Shown: positions 9,355 to 17,866 of the stretch, piece after piece
How the letters are laid out: every line of letters starts with the position of its first letter
Numbering within the stretch: position 1 is the first letter of the stretch
Assembly: GCA_963775825.1 (NCBI GenBank)
Contig: CAVZKY010000045.1
Span: 62,001-126,000 of the forward strand
Direction of reading: 5' to 3'
Length of the DNA stretch: 64,000 nt
DNA from: Bog-532 sp963775825
GTDB taxonomy: Bacteria > Actinomycetota > Actinomycetes > Streptosporangiales > Streptosporangiaceae
Position numbers and translations under genes: made by a program
Notes under the pieces: generated by a model
What the model saw: only the letters and a program-made list of their open reading frames with translations
Told to the model about the DNA's origin: nothing
Databases searched by the model: none

Positions 9355-10726
9355 ATGGCCCTGGCGCAAGTTTTCGAGACTTTCCTGGGACCCGACGCCC
9401 CGATCCAGTTCGTTGCGCACGACGGGAGCCGCGCGGGCGCGGAGGGATCACCCGTCCGCATCACGGTCCGGTCGCCCGTCGCCGTGTCCTACCTGGCCCA
9501 GGCGCCTGGGGCGCTCGGGCTCGCCCGGGCGTACGTGTCCGGCCACCTCGACGTGGACGGGGACATGTACACCGCGCTGGCCCGGATGGCCAAGGCCCAG
9601 ACCGTGGACATCGACCTGGCCGCGCGTCTCCGGCTGCTCCGGGAGCTGGGCGGCCCGCGCACCCTGCTCCCGCGGCTTGCTCCGCCGCCGCAGGAGGTCA
9701 TCCCCGGCCGCCAGTGGCTGACCGGACGGCGGCACTCCAAAGGCCGCGACGCGACCGCGATCTCGCACCACTATGACGTGTCCAACCGCTTCTACGAGTG
9801 GGTGCTCGGCCCGTCGATGGCCTACACCTGCGCCTGTTACCCGACTCCGGAGTCCTCCTTGGAAGAGGCCCAGGAGTACAAGTTCGAACCTGGTCGCACG
9901 CAAGCTCGGGCTGCGCAGCGGGATGCGGCTGCTCGACGTCGGCTGCGGCTGGGGCGGCATGGTCATACACGCGGCCCGGGAATACGGCGTCCGCGCGCTC
10001 GGGGTCACGCTGTCCCAACAGCAGGCCGCCTGGGCCCAGGAGGCGATCGAGAAAGCCGGGCTGTCCGGCCTGGCCGAGGTCCGCCACCTCGACTACCGGG
10101 ATGTTCACGAGACCGGCTTCAACGCGGTCAGCTCGATCGGGCTCACCGAGCACATCGGCAGGCGGCAGCTTCCGGGTTACTTCGCGTTCCTGCTCGGCAA
10201 GCTCCGGCCGGAGGGCCGCCTGCTGAATCACTGCATCACCCACCCGGACAACACCCAGCCCGCCGCCCGTAAGGGCGGGTTCATCAACCGCTACGTCTTC
10301 CCCGACGGCGAGCTGGAGGGTCCCGGCTACCTGATCTCGCTGATGACCGACACCGGGTTCGAGGTCCGGCACGAGGAAAACCTGCGCGAGCACTACGCGA
10401 TGACGCTCGCCGCCTGGGGCGAGAACCTGGACGCGCGCTGGAAGGAAGCCGTCGCCGAAGTCGGGCCGGGTACCGCCCGGGTGTGGCGCCTCTACATGGC
10501 CGGTTCGCGGCTCGGTTTCGACCGGAACCAGATCCAGCTGCACCAGGTGCTGGGGACCAAGCTGACCGCCGAGGGCGTGTCCGGCATGCCGCTGCGGCCC
10601 AACTGGGAGACGCGGCCCTCCGCCTGGGACCAGAGCTCAGCAAGGGCGCCCGCCCGGCCCGGCCCGGCGGACGGCAGCAGCGGAGACGGCACGGCCCCGC
10701 CCGCGCACGACTCGGCTATGGCCTGA
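9355..10726 (+). pseudogene. tmsB: Fatty acyl C10 methyltransferase, frame broken by one base
   Basis: CFA-synthase-family SAM methyltransferase (UfaA1/BfaB/TmsB), which adds a methylene to oleoyl phospholipid. The start 'MALAQVFETFLG' at ATG 9355 and 'ISHHYDVSNRFYEWVLGPSMAYTCACY' region lie in one frame. The SAM-binding 'GMRLLDVGCGWGGM', 'GVTLSQQQAAWAQE' and 'SSIGLTEHIG' lie in the next. The break is at 9887-9888: removing one A from the GAAC there gives '..YKFDLVARKLG', the expected family sequence, and restores about 456 residues to the stop at 10726. Everything else is well conserved, so this is either a very recent mutation or a sequence error. If real, the protein would stop before the catalytic core is complete. 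Confidence 0.8.
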
Positions 10727-10741
10727 GCCGCAGGCCTGGAG

Positions 10742-12157
10742 CTACGCGGAGATCCCCGCGGGCTCCAGGTCTGGCGCGGACAATCCCGCGTCCCTGTCCG
10801 CGTCCCCGTCCGCGTCCTGCCAGATGTCCACCGGCTCCGCGTCGCCGGGACTCTGCAGGACAGTGCCCGGCAGGGCGCCCGCCGCGAACAGGGCGGCGAG
10901 GGACCTGGCCTCGTCTTCGCCCCGCACCGCCGACGGCCCGCCGATCGGGCAGGCACTGACCTGAGGGCCGGCACTCAGGACCGGCCTGCCACTGGCGGAC
11001 GCCGCCGCCACGAGGGTGGCGTCCCCGGCGCTGACCATGATCAGGTCTGCGCCGTCGCTGGCCAGCCGCAGTGCTTCGGCAAAGTGCACCGGAGAGGTGA
11101 GCTGCGCACACAGCAGGGCCGCGAGGTCGTCCTGCGGCGTCAGCTCGCGCGCCGTAATCGTAGACACCAGCCGCCGCCGGGGCGGCCCGAGCCGGACCCG
11201 GGCCAGCACGCTGCGCCACGCGGCAGTGCCCGGTGCCATCGCCGGGGTGTGCAGCGCGTGCGCTGCTTCCACCATGCTGACGCTGAGGCCGGCCGGAGCC
11301 TGCCGGGCCAGCTTCCGCAGGGCCGCCGCCGGGCCGGCCAGCACGTGCGATCGCGGGCCTTCGTACGCCGCGATGACCAAGCCGCACGCCTCACTCAGGG
11401 CCTGCGCCGCCGCCTCGTCCGCGGTCAACCTCGCCATGGCCCCGCGCCGGGCCGCCAGGCCCCGGCGTACCTCGCCCTGCCGGGCGGCCAGCCGCGCGGC
11501 TTCCGCCGCGGACAGGCTGCCTGCCCATACCAGGCCGGCCAGCTCGCCCAGACCGTGGCCTACCGCGGCATCGGCCTGAACGCCGAGTCCGTCCAGCCAC
11601 TGCAGCACGCTCAGCGACCGGGCCAGGGTGGCGGCCTCGGCCCTCGGCGTGGCGATGCCGCTATCGGCCGCCCAGCCGGGGAATACCAGCACGACCCGGC
11701 CGCCCGCGCCGCAGGAGACGTGTACCCCGGCCTCGCTGACCAGCGCGCCGCACCGCACTACGTTCACGAGGCCGGCGGCGCGCCGGGCCCGTTCGGCCAG
11801 TTGATCCGGGCTCACCGCGGTCAGGGCCACCCGGATCTCCCGGGCCCCGGGGTCAGCCCGGCGAGCTCCGGCGGGCCCGTCCCCGGGCATGTCAGGATGC
11901 TCGCCGCCCGCAGGCCACGACGCGCCACCCCCGGACGCCCTCAGCCGGCCGTCGACCGTAGCCCGCGGGGTGGGCAGCACCGCTTCGCGCCCCAGCTGGC
12001 AGGCCAGATTGTGCCGCTCGCGGCCGGGCATTCGCGGTGCGATGGCGGCGATCCGTTCCAGCATGGTCACGAGCGCCTGCCGGTCCCGGCTGCGGAGCGC
12101 GAAGACGTCCGTGTCTGCGGCTGGACGCCCTGATCCAGCGGTAACCCCAGTGCCCAT
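10742..12157 (-). CDS. Acyltransferase-domain protein lacking the catalytic Ser
   Basis: 471 residues. From about residue 150 the protein aligns by eye with malonyl-CoA acyltransferase (AT) domains: 'RVVLVFPGWAADSG' (usual VFPGQG), 'AVGHGLGELAGLVWAGSLS' (usual GHSLGE), 'RGAMARL', and 'AHALHTPAMAP' (usual AFHSP.M). The nucleophile elbow has Gly in place of Ser, while the His region is kept. Acyl transfer by the normal covalent mechanism should therefore be impossible. The first 150 residues match nothing I know. It is convergent with tmsB and is not part of a visible polyketide cluster. ATG 12157 has a weak GGGGAA upstream. It may be an acyl-binding or regulatory relative of AT. Confidence 0.7.
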   Translation of the reverse strand: MGTGVTAGSGRPAADTDVFALRSRDRQALVTMLERIAAIAPRMPGRERHNLACQLGREAVLPTPRATVDGRLRASGGGASWPAGGEHPDMPGDGPAGARRADPGAREIRVALTAVSPDQLAERARRAAGLVNVVRCGALVSEAGVHVSCGAGGRVVLVFPGWAADSGIATPRAEAATLARSLSVLQWLDGLGVQADAAVGHGLGELAGLVWAGSLSAAEAARLAARQGEVRRGLAARRGAMARLTADEAAAQALSEACGLVIAAYEGPRSHVLAGPAAALRKLARQAPAGLSVSMVEAAHALHTPAMAPGTAAWRSVLARVRLGPPRRRLVSTITARELTPQDDLAALLCAQLTSPVHFAEALRLASDGADLIMVSAGDATLVAAASASGRPVLSAGPQVSACPIGGPSAVRGEDEARSLAALFAAGALPGTVLQSPGDAEPVDIWQDADGDADRDAGLSAPDLEPAGISA

Positions 12158-12909
12158 TGTTCCCCGGAAGCAGTATGTGCGCCTCAGGCCCTGACCGCAC
12201 GTACCTGACGGTAAGCACAGTCATTCCCGTGCCTGCAGTCCCGTGCCTGCCCGGGCCCACGGGCGCTCGTGCCCATAAGGCCCGGGGGCCACAGGTCCTC
12301 AAGCTTGCTGACGCGCTGGCCAACAAAGTGCCGGATACCCGTTACGTCCCGGCCGCGGCCGGTGCCGGTTCACCGGCCGTCCTCACTGTATTGAGCGTGA
12401 ATTATTTCGGTCAAGGGCCATTAAGAGATTCACCGATTCCCGCGTCAATTTTAATTCTGCGTGGCAATGTCGCCTATGAATACCGCGTGGTGGCTTTTCC
12501 TGACATGCCGCCAGTGCGGGGCAACGGCCAGGCTTGCACCCAGGTCCGCGGGCTCCCCAGGTGCCCATACGCGCCCCGGCCGGCGGAGTAGCCCAGGTCC
12601 GCGGCGAGCAGACTCGCCCTTGGGGCTTGCGGCCAGCAGGCGTTGCCGCGCGGTTATAGCGCCCGGGTGGCATGGCCGGAAAGCGTATCCCGGCCTAATT
12701 CGTCCGATAAAAATGCGCCTCGCTGTTCCTTTACCGGAGCGTCAGTAACCAGAAGAATAGGCCGGCCAATGGCCCTTTCCGGGGAAGAGTGTTTTTTGCG
12801 GTCATCGCGCGGCCGTGCGATCCGCGGCGCGGGCCCATGGCGGCCCGGCGTCCGTCTCTGCCGCGGCCGCCGGCCCGGGCCCCGGCCCCCTCCCGCGGTG
12901 GTCCTGAAC
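12158..12909. other. Long gene-free stretch with AT-rich islands
   Basis: About 750 bases between the divergent AT-like gene and the leuS leader. Two islands (about 12385-12490 and 12690-12800) are clearly richer in A/T than the surroundings and hold short T-runs. I see no convincing coding frame on either strand. It must contain the promoters for the AT-like gene and for leuS, but no promoter was clear enough to mark. Confidence 0.6.
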
Positions 12910-12957
12910 ATGCGCTATCCTCAGCGCATGCGTGGCGTCCGGCTGCTTCTTATCTAG
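12910..12957 (+). CDS. leuS leader peptide with Leu-Leu-Leu
   Basis: A 15-codon frame MRYPQRMRGVRLLLI (or 9 codons from ATG 12928) ending in TAG at 12955. Three consecutive Leu codons, CTG CTT CTT (12943-12951), stand just before the stop; CTT is rare in such GC-rich genomes. The stop overlaps the 5' arm of an inverted repeat (12956-12962 with 12982-12988), which abuts a terminator hairpin. This is the layout of a classical attenuator: low charged tRNA-Leu stalls the ribosome and changes folding. Attenuators of this kind were predicted upstream of leuS in some Streptomyces by comparative work; here the evidence is the sequence alone. Confidence 0.75.
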   Translation: MRYPQRMRGVRLLLI

Positions 12958-12988
12958 CCACGTCGACTGGAGCTCTGTCGGCGTGGCT
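12956..12988 (+). promoter_or_regulatory. Inverted repeat of the leuS attenuator
   Basis: Arms of seven bases, AGCCACG and CGTGGCT, enclose 19 bases and end exactly where the terminator stem begins. A further five-base match (GTGGC at 12932-12936) inside the leader reading frame can pair with the 5' arm, giving mutually exclusive folds. The details of which fold is the antiterminator are inference. Confidence 0.6.
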
Positions 12989-13013
12989 GCCCCTCGTGCG
13001 CGAGGGGCCTTTT
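12989..13013 (+). terminator. Intrinsic terminator/attenuator of leuS
   Basis: Perfect 8-bp GC-rich stem (GCCCCTCG / CGAGGGGC) with a TGCG loop followed by CTTTT. It lies between the leader peptide and the leuS start with no gene between, so it can only act on leuS transcription. Confidence 0.82.
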
Positions 13014-13090
13014 CATTGCCGGGGCCGTCCATTACGGGGCCAGGTTCACAATGGCACGCACGCGGCCGGACCGAAGAGTGTGAGGAAACG

Positions 13091-15581
13091 ATGACAGGGG
13101 CGGAGAGCGCCGAGGCGGCGCAGCGCTACGACCCACGCGCGATTCAGCCAAAGTGGCAGCGCCGGTGGGCGGAACTGGATCCGTTCCGGGCGAGCGATGA
13201 TCCAGCGGACCCCCGCGAGCGCGCCTACCTGCTGGACATGTTCCCGTACCCGTCGGGCGACCTGCACATGGGGCACGCCGAGGCGTACGCCATCGGCGAC
13301 GCCATCGCGCGGTACTGGTTCCAGCTGGGCCGCAATGTGCTGCACCCGATCGGCTGGGACGCCTTCGGCCTGCCCGCCGAGAACGCGGCTATCCGCAACA
13401 ACGCCCATCCGGCCGACTGGACGTACGCGAACATCGAGACGCAGGCTGAATCGTTCCGCCGGTACGCCGTCTCCTTCGACTGGTCGCGCCGGCTGCAGAC
13501 CTGCGACCCGGAGTATTACCACTGGAACCAGTGGCTGTTCCTGCGCTTCTACGAGCGCGAGCTGGCCTACCGCAAGGACGGCTACGTCAACTGGTGCCCG
13601 AAGGACCAGACCGTCCTGGCCAACGAGCAGGTCATCAACGGCCGCTGCGAGCGGTGCGGCACGGAGGTCGTCCGGCGGACGCTGACCCAGTGGTACTTCA
13701 AGATCACCTCCTACGCCGACCAGCTGCTGGCCGACGCCACGGCCCTGGAGGGGAACTGGCCGGAGCGCGTGCTGCTGATGCAGCGCAACTGGATCGGCCG
13801 GTCCGAGGGCGCCGAGGTGCACTTCGCGGTCGAGGGCCGCGACGAGCCGGTGACGGTGTTCACTACCCGCCCGGACACCCTGTACGGGGCGACGTTCTTC
13901 GTCGTGGCGGCCGACTCACCGCTGGCCGAGGAGCTGTGTGAGCCCAGTCGGCTGGAAGAGCTGCGCAACTATGTGGCCGAGGTCCGCAAGCTGACCGACA
14001 TCGAGCGGCAGGCTACCGGCCGCGAGAAGACCGGCGTCTTCCTTGGCGTGCATGCGGTCAATCCCGTCAATGACGAGCTGATCCCGGTCTGGGCCGCCGA
14101 CTATGTGCTGCCCGACTACGGGACCGGGGCGATCATGGCGGTTCCCGCGCACGACCAGCGCGACCTGGACTTCGCCCGGGCGCATGGGCTGCCCGTGCGT
14201 GTCGTGGTGGCCACCGACCAGACGGATCCGGCCGTCTCCGGCGTGGCGACGGCCGGCGACGGCACGCTGGTCAATTCCGGCCCGCTGAACGGGCTGGGCA
14301 AGGCCGAGGCGATCGCGGGGATCACGGCGATCCTGGAGCAGAAGGGCCTGGGCCACGCCGCGGTCAATTACCGGCTGCGTGACTGGCTCGTCTCCCGGCA
14401 GCGGTTCTGGGGGACGCCGATCCCGATCATCCACTGCCCGGCGTGCGGCGAGGTGCCGGTCCCGGAGGAGGACCTGCCGGTCGTCCTGCCGGACCTGCGC
14501 GGGCAGGATCTCGTCCCCAGGGGCGTGTCACCCCTGGCCGCGGCGACCGACTGGGTGAACGTGACCTGCCCCAAGTGCGGCGGGCCGGCCAAGCGTGACA
14601 CCGACACCATGGACACGTTCGTCGACTCGTCCTGGTACTTCCTGCGGTACTGCTCGCCTCGGTACGCCGATGGCCCGTTCGACCCGGAAGACGTGCGCCG
14701 CTGGGCGCCGGTCGACCTGTACGTGGGCGGTGTCGAGCACGCCATCCTGCACCTGCTGTACAGCCGGTTCTTCGTCAAGGTCCTGCACGACATGGGCCTG
14801 GTCGACTTCACCGAGCCGTTCACCCGGCTGCTGAACCAGGGCCAGGTGATCAACGGCGGCAAGGCGATGTCCAAGTCGCTGGGCAACGGCGTCGACCTGG
14901 GACAGCAGCTGGCCGCACACGGGGTGGACGCGATCCGGCTCACCATGGTCTTCGCCAGCCCGCCGGAGGACGACATCGACTGGGCCGACGTGCGCCCGGA
15001 GGCGATGGTGAAGTTCCTCGGCCGGGCGTGGCGGCTCGCGTCCGATGTCGCCGCGGCGGGTTCCGCTGTGCCCGGCGCAGGGAGGGGCGACGTCACTCTG
15101 CGCCGTGTTGCCCACCACACCATTGACGACGTGACCCGGCTGGTCGAGGTCCACCGGCTCAACGTGGCCGTGGCCAGGCTGATGGAGCTGGTCACCGCCG
15201 CCCGCCGGGCTATCGATTCCGGTCCGGGCGCGGGCGACCCGGCGGTCCGTGAGGCGGCCGAGGTGCTGGCGGTGCTGCTGTCCCTGTTCGCGCCGTACAC
15301 GGCCGAGGAGTGCTGGGAACTGCTCGGCCACGACCCGTCGGTGGCCACGGCCGGGCTGGCCGGTCGCCGATCCTGCCCTGCTGGTCACCGAGTCCGTCAC
15401 CAGTGTGGTCCAGGTCAACGGCAAGGTCCGGGACCGGCTCGAGGTGCCCCCGGACATCAGCGAGGCCGATCTGCGCGAGATGGCCCTGGCCGCGGTCGGG
15501 GCGGTCCGTGCCCTGAAGGGCCAGTCCATCCGGAAGGTCATTGTCCGCGCGCCCAAGCTGGTCAACGTGGTCACTGGCTGA
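13091..15581 (+). pseudogene. leuS: Leucyl-tRNA synthetase, one-base frame break near the C-terminus
   Basis: Class Ia synthetase charging tRNA-Leu. 'FPYPSGDLHMGHAEAY' holds the HIGH motif (residues 59-62), the CP1 editing domain contains 'FTTRPDTLYGATF' and 'YGTGAIMAVPAHDQRD', and 'GKAMSKSLGNG' (about residues 590-600) is KMSKS. The anticodon-binding domain follows. Near 15353-15355 (a GGG run) the frame shifts by one base: dropping one G turns '..VATAGLAGRR' into '..VATAGWPVADPALL', and the normal end 'KVIVRAPKLVNVVTG' is read to 15581, giving about 829 residues. As the gene is essential and only copy seen, a sequence error is the simplest explanation. ATG 13091 follows GAGGAAAC. Expression is controlled by the attenuator upstream. 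Confidence 0.9.
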
Positions 15582-15768
15582 AGCCTCCGGCATCATCCCG
15601 CGGGCTTCAGCATGCTGACGGCGGTTCCGGCAGATCAGCGCCGGACGCCAAGCCGGCCGCACCCCGCCGGGGTGCGGCCGCATCGCTCGGCGCATGCTGG
15701 CCATGACCGCCCGCAGCGGGGGGCGGCGGCTGACAATCAGCCCGGCGGGCAGGCGGTCTCTGACCGAT

Positions 15769-16602
15769 CTAGACGCGTCTGAGGACGGCCACGACCTTGC
15801 CCAGGATGGTGGCTTCATCGCCCAGAATCGGGGCGTACAGGGGGTTGTGCGGGATCAGCCAGACGTGCCCGTCGCTCTTCTTGAAGGTCTTGACCGTCGC
15901 CTCGCCCTCCGCGCCCTGGCCTTCGACCATGGCCGCGACGATCTCACCGTTCTCGGCGTCCGATTGCGAGCGGACGACCACCCAGTCCCCGTCGGTAATG
16001 GCAGCGTTGATCATCGAGTCACCGCTGACCTGAAGCAGAAAGTGCTCACCCTGGCCGACCAGCTGCTTCGGCAGCGGGAAAACATCCTCCACCTGCTGCT
16101 CGGCCAGGATCGGGCCACCGGCGGCGATCCGGCCGACCAGCGGAACATACGCCGCTTCCTGCGACGGGATGTCGAAAGACCCCACCGGTGCCTCGGTGGT
16201 TTCCTCCTCATCCTGTTCGAACTCGGGGCGGACGGCAGGGTGGCCCGGGAGCCGGACCTCGACGGTCCGCGGACGGCCAGCGTCCCGGTGCAGGTACCCC
16301 TTGGCCTGCAGAGTCGAAAGCTGGTACGAAACACTCGACGTGCTCGTCAGCCCGACTGCCTCGCCGATCTCGCGCATCGACGGCGGATAACCGCGCTTCT
16401 GCACCGAGTCTCGAATGACTTGAAGCACCTTGCGCTGCCGCCAGGTCAGCACGTGGCCAGGCTCCGGCCTTTCCGGTGTCACCGTGACAACGGGCGGAAC
16501 GGTGCCCTTCGGCTTACGTCCTGGTTTTCCCTTGGGCCGGGGAGTGTCGCCGACGGTGGCGGACATCCCCTCTGCGGTGTTATCCGTGCTGCCCTTGTCC
16601 AT
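15769..16602 (-). CDS. lexA: LexA repressor
   Basis: SOS repressor, 277 residues, longer than E. coli LexA because of a 45-residue basic, Pro-rich N-terminal extension usual in actinobacteria. The winged HTH is 'LTWRQRKVLQVIRDSVQKRG' followed by 'PSMREIGEAVGLTSTSSVSYQL'. The autocleavage site is the Ala-Gly in 'VGRIAAGGP'; the catalytic Ser is in 'VSGDSMINAAI' and the Lys in 'EATVKTFKK'. ATG 16602 has GGAAGG at good spacing; the frame extends five codons to a TTG. RecA-stimulated self-cleavage would derepress SOS genes. A LexA box 66 bases upstream indicates autoregulation. Confidence 0.96.
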   Translation of the reverse strand: MDKGSTDNTAEGMSATVGDTPRPKGKPGRKPKGTVPPVVTVTPERPEPGHVLTWRQRKVLQVIRDSVQKRGYPPSMREIGEAVGLTSTSSVSYQLSTLQAKGYLHRDAGRPRTVEVRLPGHPAVRPEFEQDEEETTEAPVGSFDIPSQEAAYVPLVGRIAAGGPILAEQQVEDVFPLPKQLVGQGEHFLLQVSGDSMINAAITDGDWVVVRSQSDAENGEIVAAMVEGQGAEGEATVKTFKKSDGHVWLIPHNPLYAPILGDEATILGKVVAVLRRV

Positions 16603-16667
16603 CAGTCGACCTTCCAATCCGGTTATTGCCTATCTGAAGCCGAGGGTAGTAGTTGCGCTGCTCGATC

Positions 16668-16683
16668 TCAAACATCTGTTCGA
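16668..16683. promoter_or_regulatory. LexA box upstream of lexA
   Basis: On the minus strand TCGAACAGATGTTTGA, one mismatch from the actinobacterial SOS box TCGAAC-N4-GTTCGA. Its place before lexA fits autorepression. Confidence 0.8.
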
Positions 16684-16768
16684 CGTGTCGGCAAAATGTC
16701 AGACCCGGCCGGTACAAAGATGTCGTAGGTTCGTTCGATCGAACAGGTATACGATCGAGCAGAGTTAT

Positions 16769-16784
16769 TCGAATGAACGTTTGA
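16769..16784. promoter_or_regulatory. LexA box upstream of the LysM/nrdR side
   Basis: TCGAATGAACGTTTGA, two mismatches from TCGAAC-N4-GTTCGA, ending at the ribosome site of the small frame at 16795. It would place the rightward transcript under SOS control. The stretch between the boxes (16732-16743) also holds GTTCGATCGAAC, a perfect 12-base palindrome of the same half-sites without the spacer. Confidence 0.7.
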
Positions 16785-16794
16785 GGAGGTCGGC

Positions 16795-17076
16795 ATGAGT
16801 GCTCTGCCGGTGGAGCAGCAGCCGTCGGGGGCGATCCCTGCGGATACAGACCGCGGACCACGGGGGCCACGGCCCCGCCTGGCCGGCCGCCCGGCCCGGC
16901 GCGGCGTACATCCGCTGTTTCCGAGCAAGAGGGCGGTCCTGCCGGATGGTGACTGCGTTTTTCCCGGCGGGGGAGAGCGTTTCTCCGGTGCGTCCCAGTC
17001 CTACGCCCGCCGGTCGTCCCGCCCGGCGCCTGCCGGGCGCAGCCCGGCCGGGTCCCTGATCTCGTCCAGCAGGTAA
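16795..17076 (+). CDS. Small SOS-linked reading frame, unknown
   Basis: A 93-residue frame starting at ATG 16795 with an excellent AGGAGG five bases upstream, directly after a LexA box. The product is basic and rich in Arg, Pro, Gly and Ser, with no recognisable domain or membrane segment. It is in the same frame as the LysM gene downstream and is separated from it only by a TAA (17074-17076) and about 23 codons without a stop. It may be a short upstream gene, or the original N-terminus of the LysM protein cut off by a nonsense codon. The good ribosome site is the main support that it is translated. Confidence 0.45.
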   Translation: MSALPVEQQPSGAIPADTDRGPRGPRPRLAGRPARRGVHPLFPSKRAVLPDGDCVFPGGGERFSGASQSYARRSSRPAPAGRSPAGSLISSSR

Positions 17077-17145
17077 CCGGTACGGCGCCTCCCGCCGGGG
17101 CCCGGAGCCGGGCGGATCGCCAGCGCAGCGCGGCCCGCCAGCCCG

Positions 17146-17220
17146 ATGCCCGCCAGCGCAATGCCCGCCAGCGCAATGCCCGCCAGCGCAATGCCCGCCA
17201 GCGCAGTGCCCGCCAGGCTG
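17146..17220 (+). repeat. 15-bp tandem repeat x4-5 at the LysM gene start
   Basis: Four perfect 15-base units, each beginning with ATG and encoding MPASA, plus a fifth diverged unit. The unit keeps the frame and supplies several possible start codons. Confidence 0.95.
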
Positions 17221-17586
17221 GGGCGCCCGGTCCTGGTGGGGCGGCCGGTCTCGGCGCCCCGGGCGGCGGGGGCAGTCCCCTCCCGGCGGATCCGGCTCAC
17301 CAGGCGAGGCCGGATCGTCGTGGCGGCGCTGGCCGTCGTGGCGGCCTGCGGGCTGTTCGTGGCGGCGGCCAGCGCGGCCCAGGCCAGCAGCCCGGCGGCG
17401 GCCCACGCGGCGACCGGATCGGGCCAGCGGATCATCGTCCAGCCGGGCAGCACGCTGTGGTCGATCGCCGAGAACGCGGACCCGCACGCCGACACGCGGA
17501 CCGTCGTCCAGGAAATGCTGCAGGCCAATCGGCTCAAGACCGCCGACATCACAGCCGGGCAGCGCCTATGGGTGCCGTCAGGCTAG
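17146..17586 (+). CDS. LysM-domain membrane/secreted protein of the lexA-nrdR locus
   Basis: 146 residues: an N-terminal run of MPASA repeats, a basic stretch, one hydrophobic segment 'IVVAALAVVAACGLFVAAA' (anchor or signal), then a LysM domain 'IIVQPGSTLWSIAENA' to 'ITAGQRLWVPSG'. LysM binds peptidoglycan. A LysM protein at this exact place, between lexA and nrdR, is conserved in actinobacteria; in mycobacteria the counterpart is the SOS-induced cell-division-linked ChiZ (Rv2719c). The role here is inferred from that synteny and the LexA box. The start is uncertain: four in-frame ATGs occur in the repeat, and a start nearer the basic stretch is possible. Confidence 0.7.
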   Translation: MPASAMPASAMPASAMPASAVPARLGRPVLVGRPVSAPRAAGAVPSRRIRLTRRGRIVVAALAVVAACGLFVAAASAAQASSPAAAHAATGSGQRIIVQPGSTLWSIAENADPHADTRTVVQEMLQANRLKTADITAGQRLWVPSG

Positions 17587-17775
17587 CAACCGGGCCAATC
17601 CGGCTAACCGGGCCAACCGGGCATGGGATCATGCCACGGTGCCGGTGCCGGTGCCGGTGCCGGGTGCGGATGCCGCGACACGCCGTACGGGGTTCGCTTT
17701 CCCTACGTTGTCGGCGCTTCAGGACACACCTGTCATGGGACTTGCGGGGATCTGCCGTGGTGGTCTACCGTAACC

Positions 17776-17803
17776 ACAACATCTAGTAGTTACACCAATG
17801 TGT
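17776..17803. promoter_or_regulatory. Candidate NrdR-box pair
   Basis: Two adjacent AT-rich imperfect palindromes about 65-90 bases before nrdR: ACAACATCTAGTAGTT-like, then ACACCAATGTGT (17792-17803). They resemble the 16-base NrdR boxes reported upstream of Streptomyces nrdRJ, which occur as pairs; neither is a perfect match, and the spacing here is shorter than usual. Confidence 0.4.
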
Positions 17804-17866
17804 TTTGTCCAGAACTTGTGTCTCGGCGGGGACGCTTGACGGATGCCGGCGAGGAGGTTTGGTCGC

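Noticed and set aside
12157..12591. A 144-codon plus-strand frame upstream of leuS
   Set aside because: Low-complexity start, no domain, and it crosses an AT-rich island that looks non-coding.
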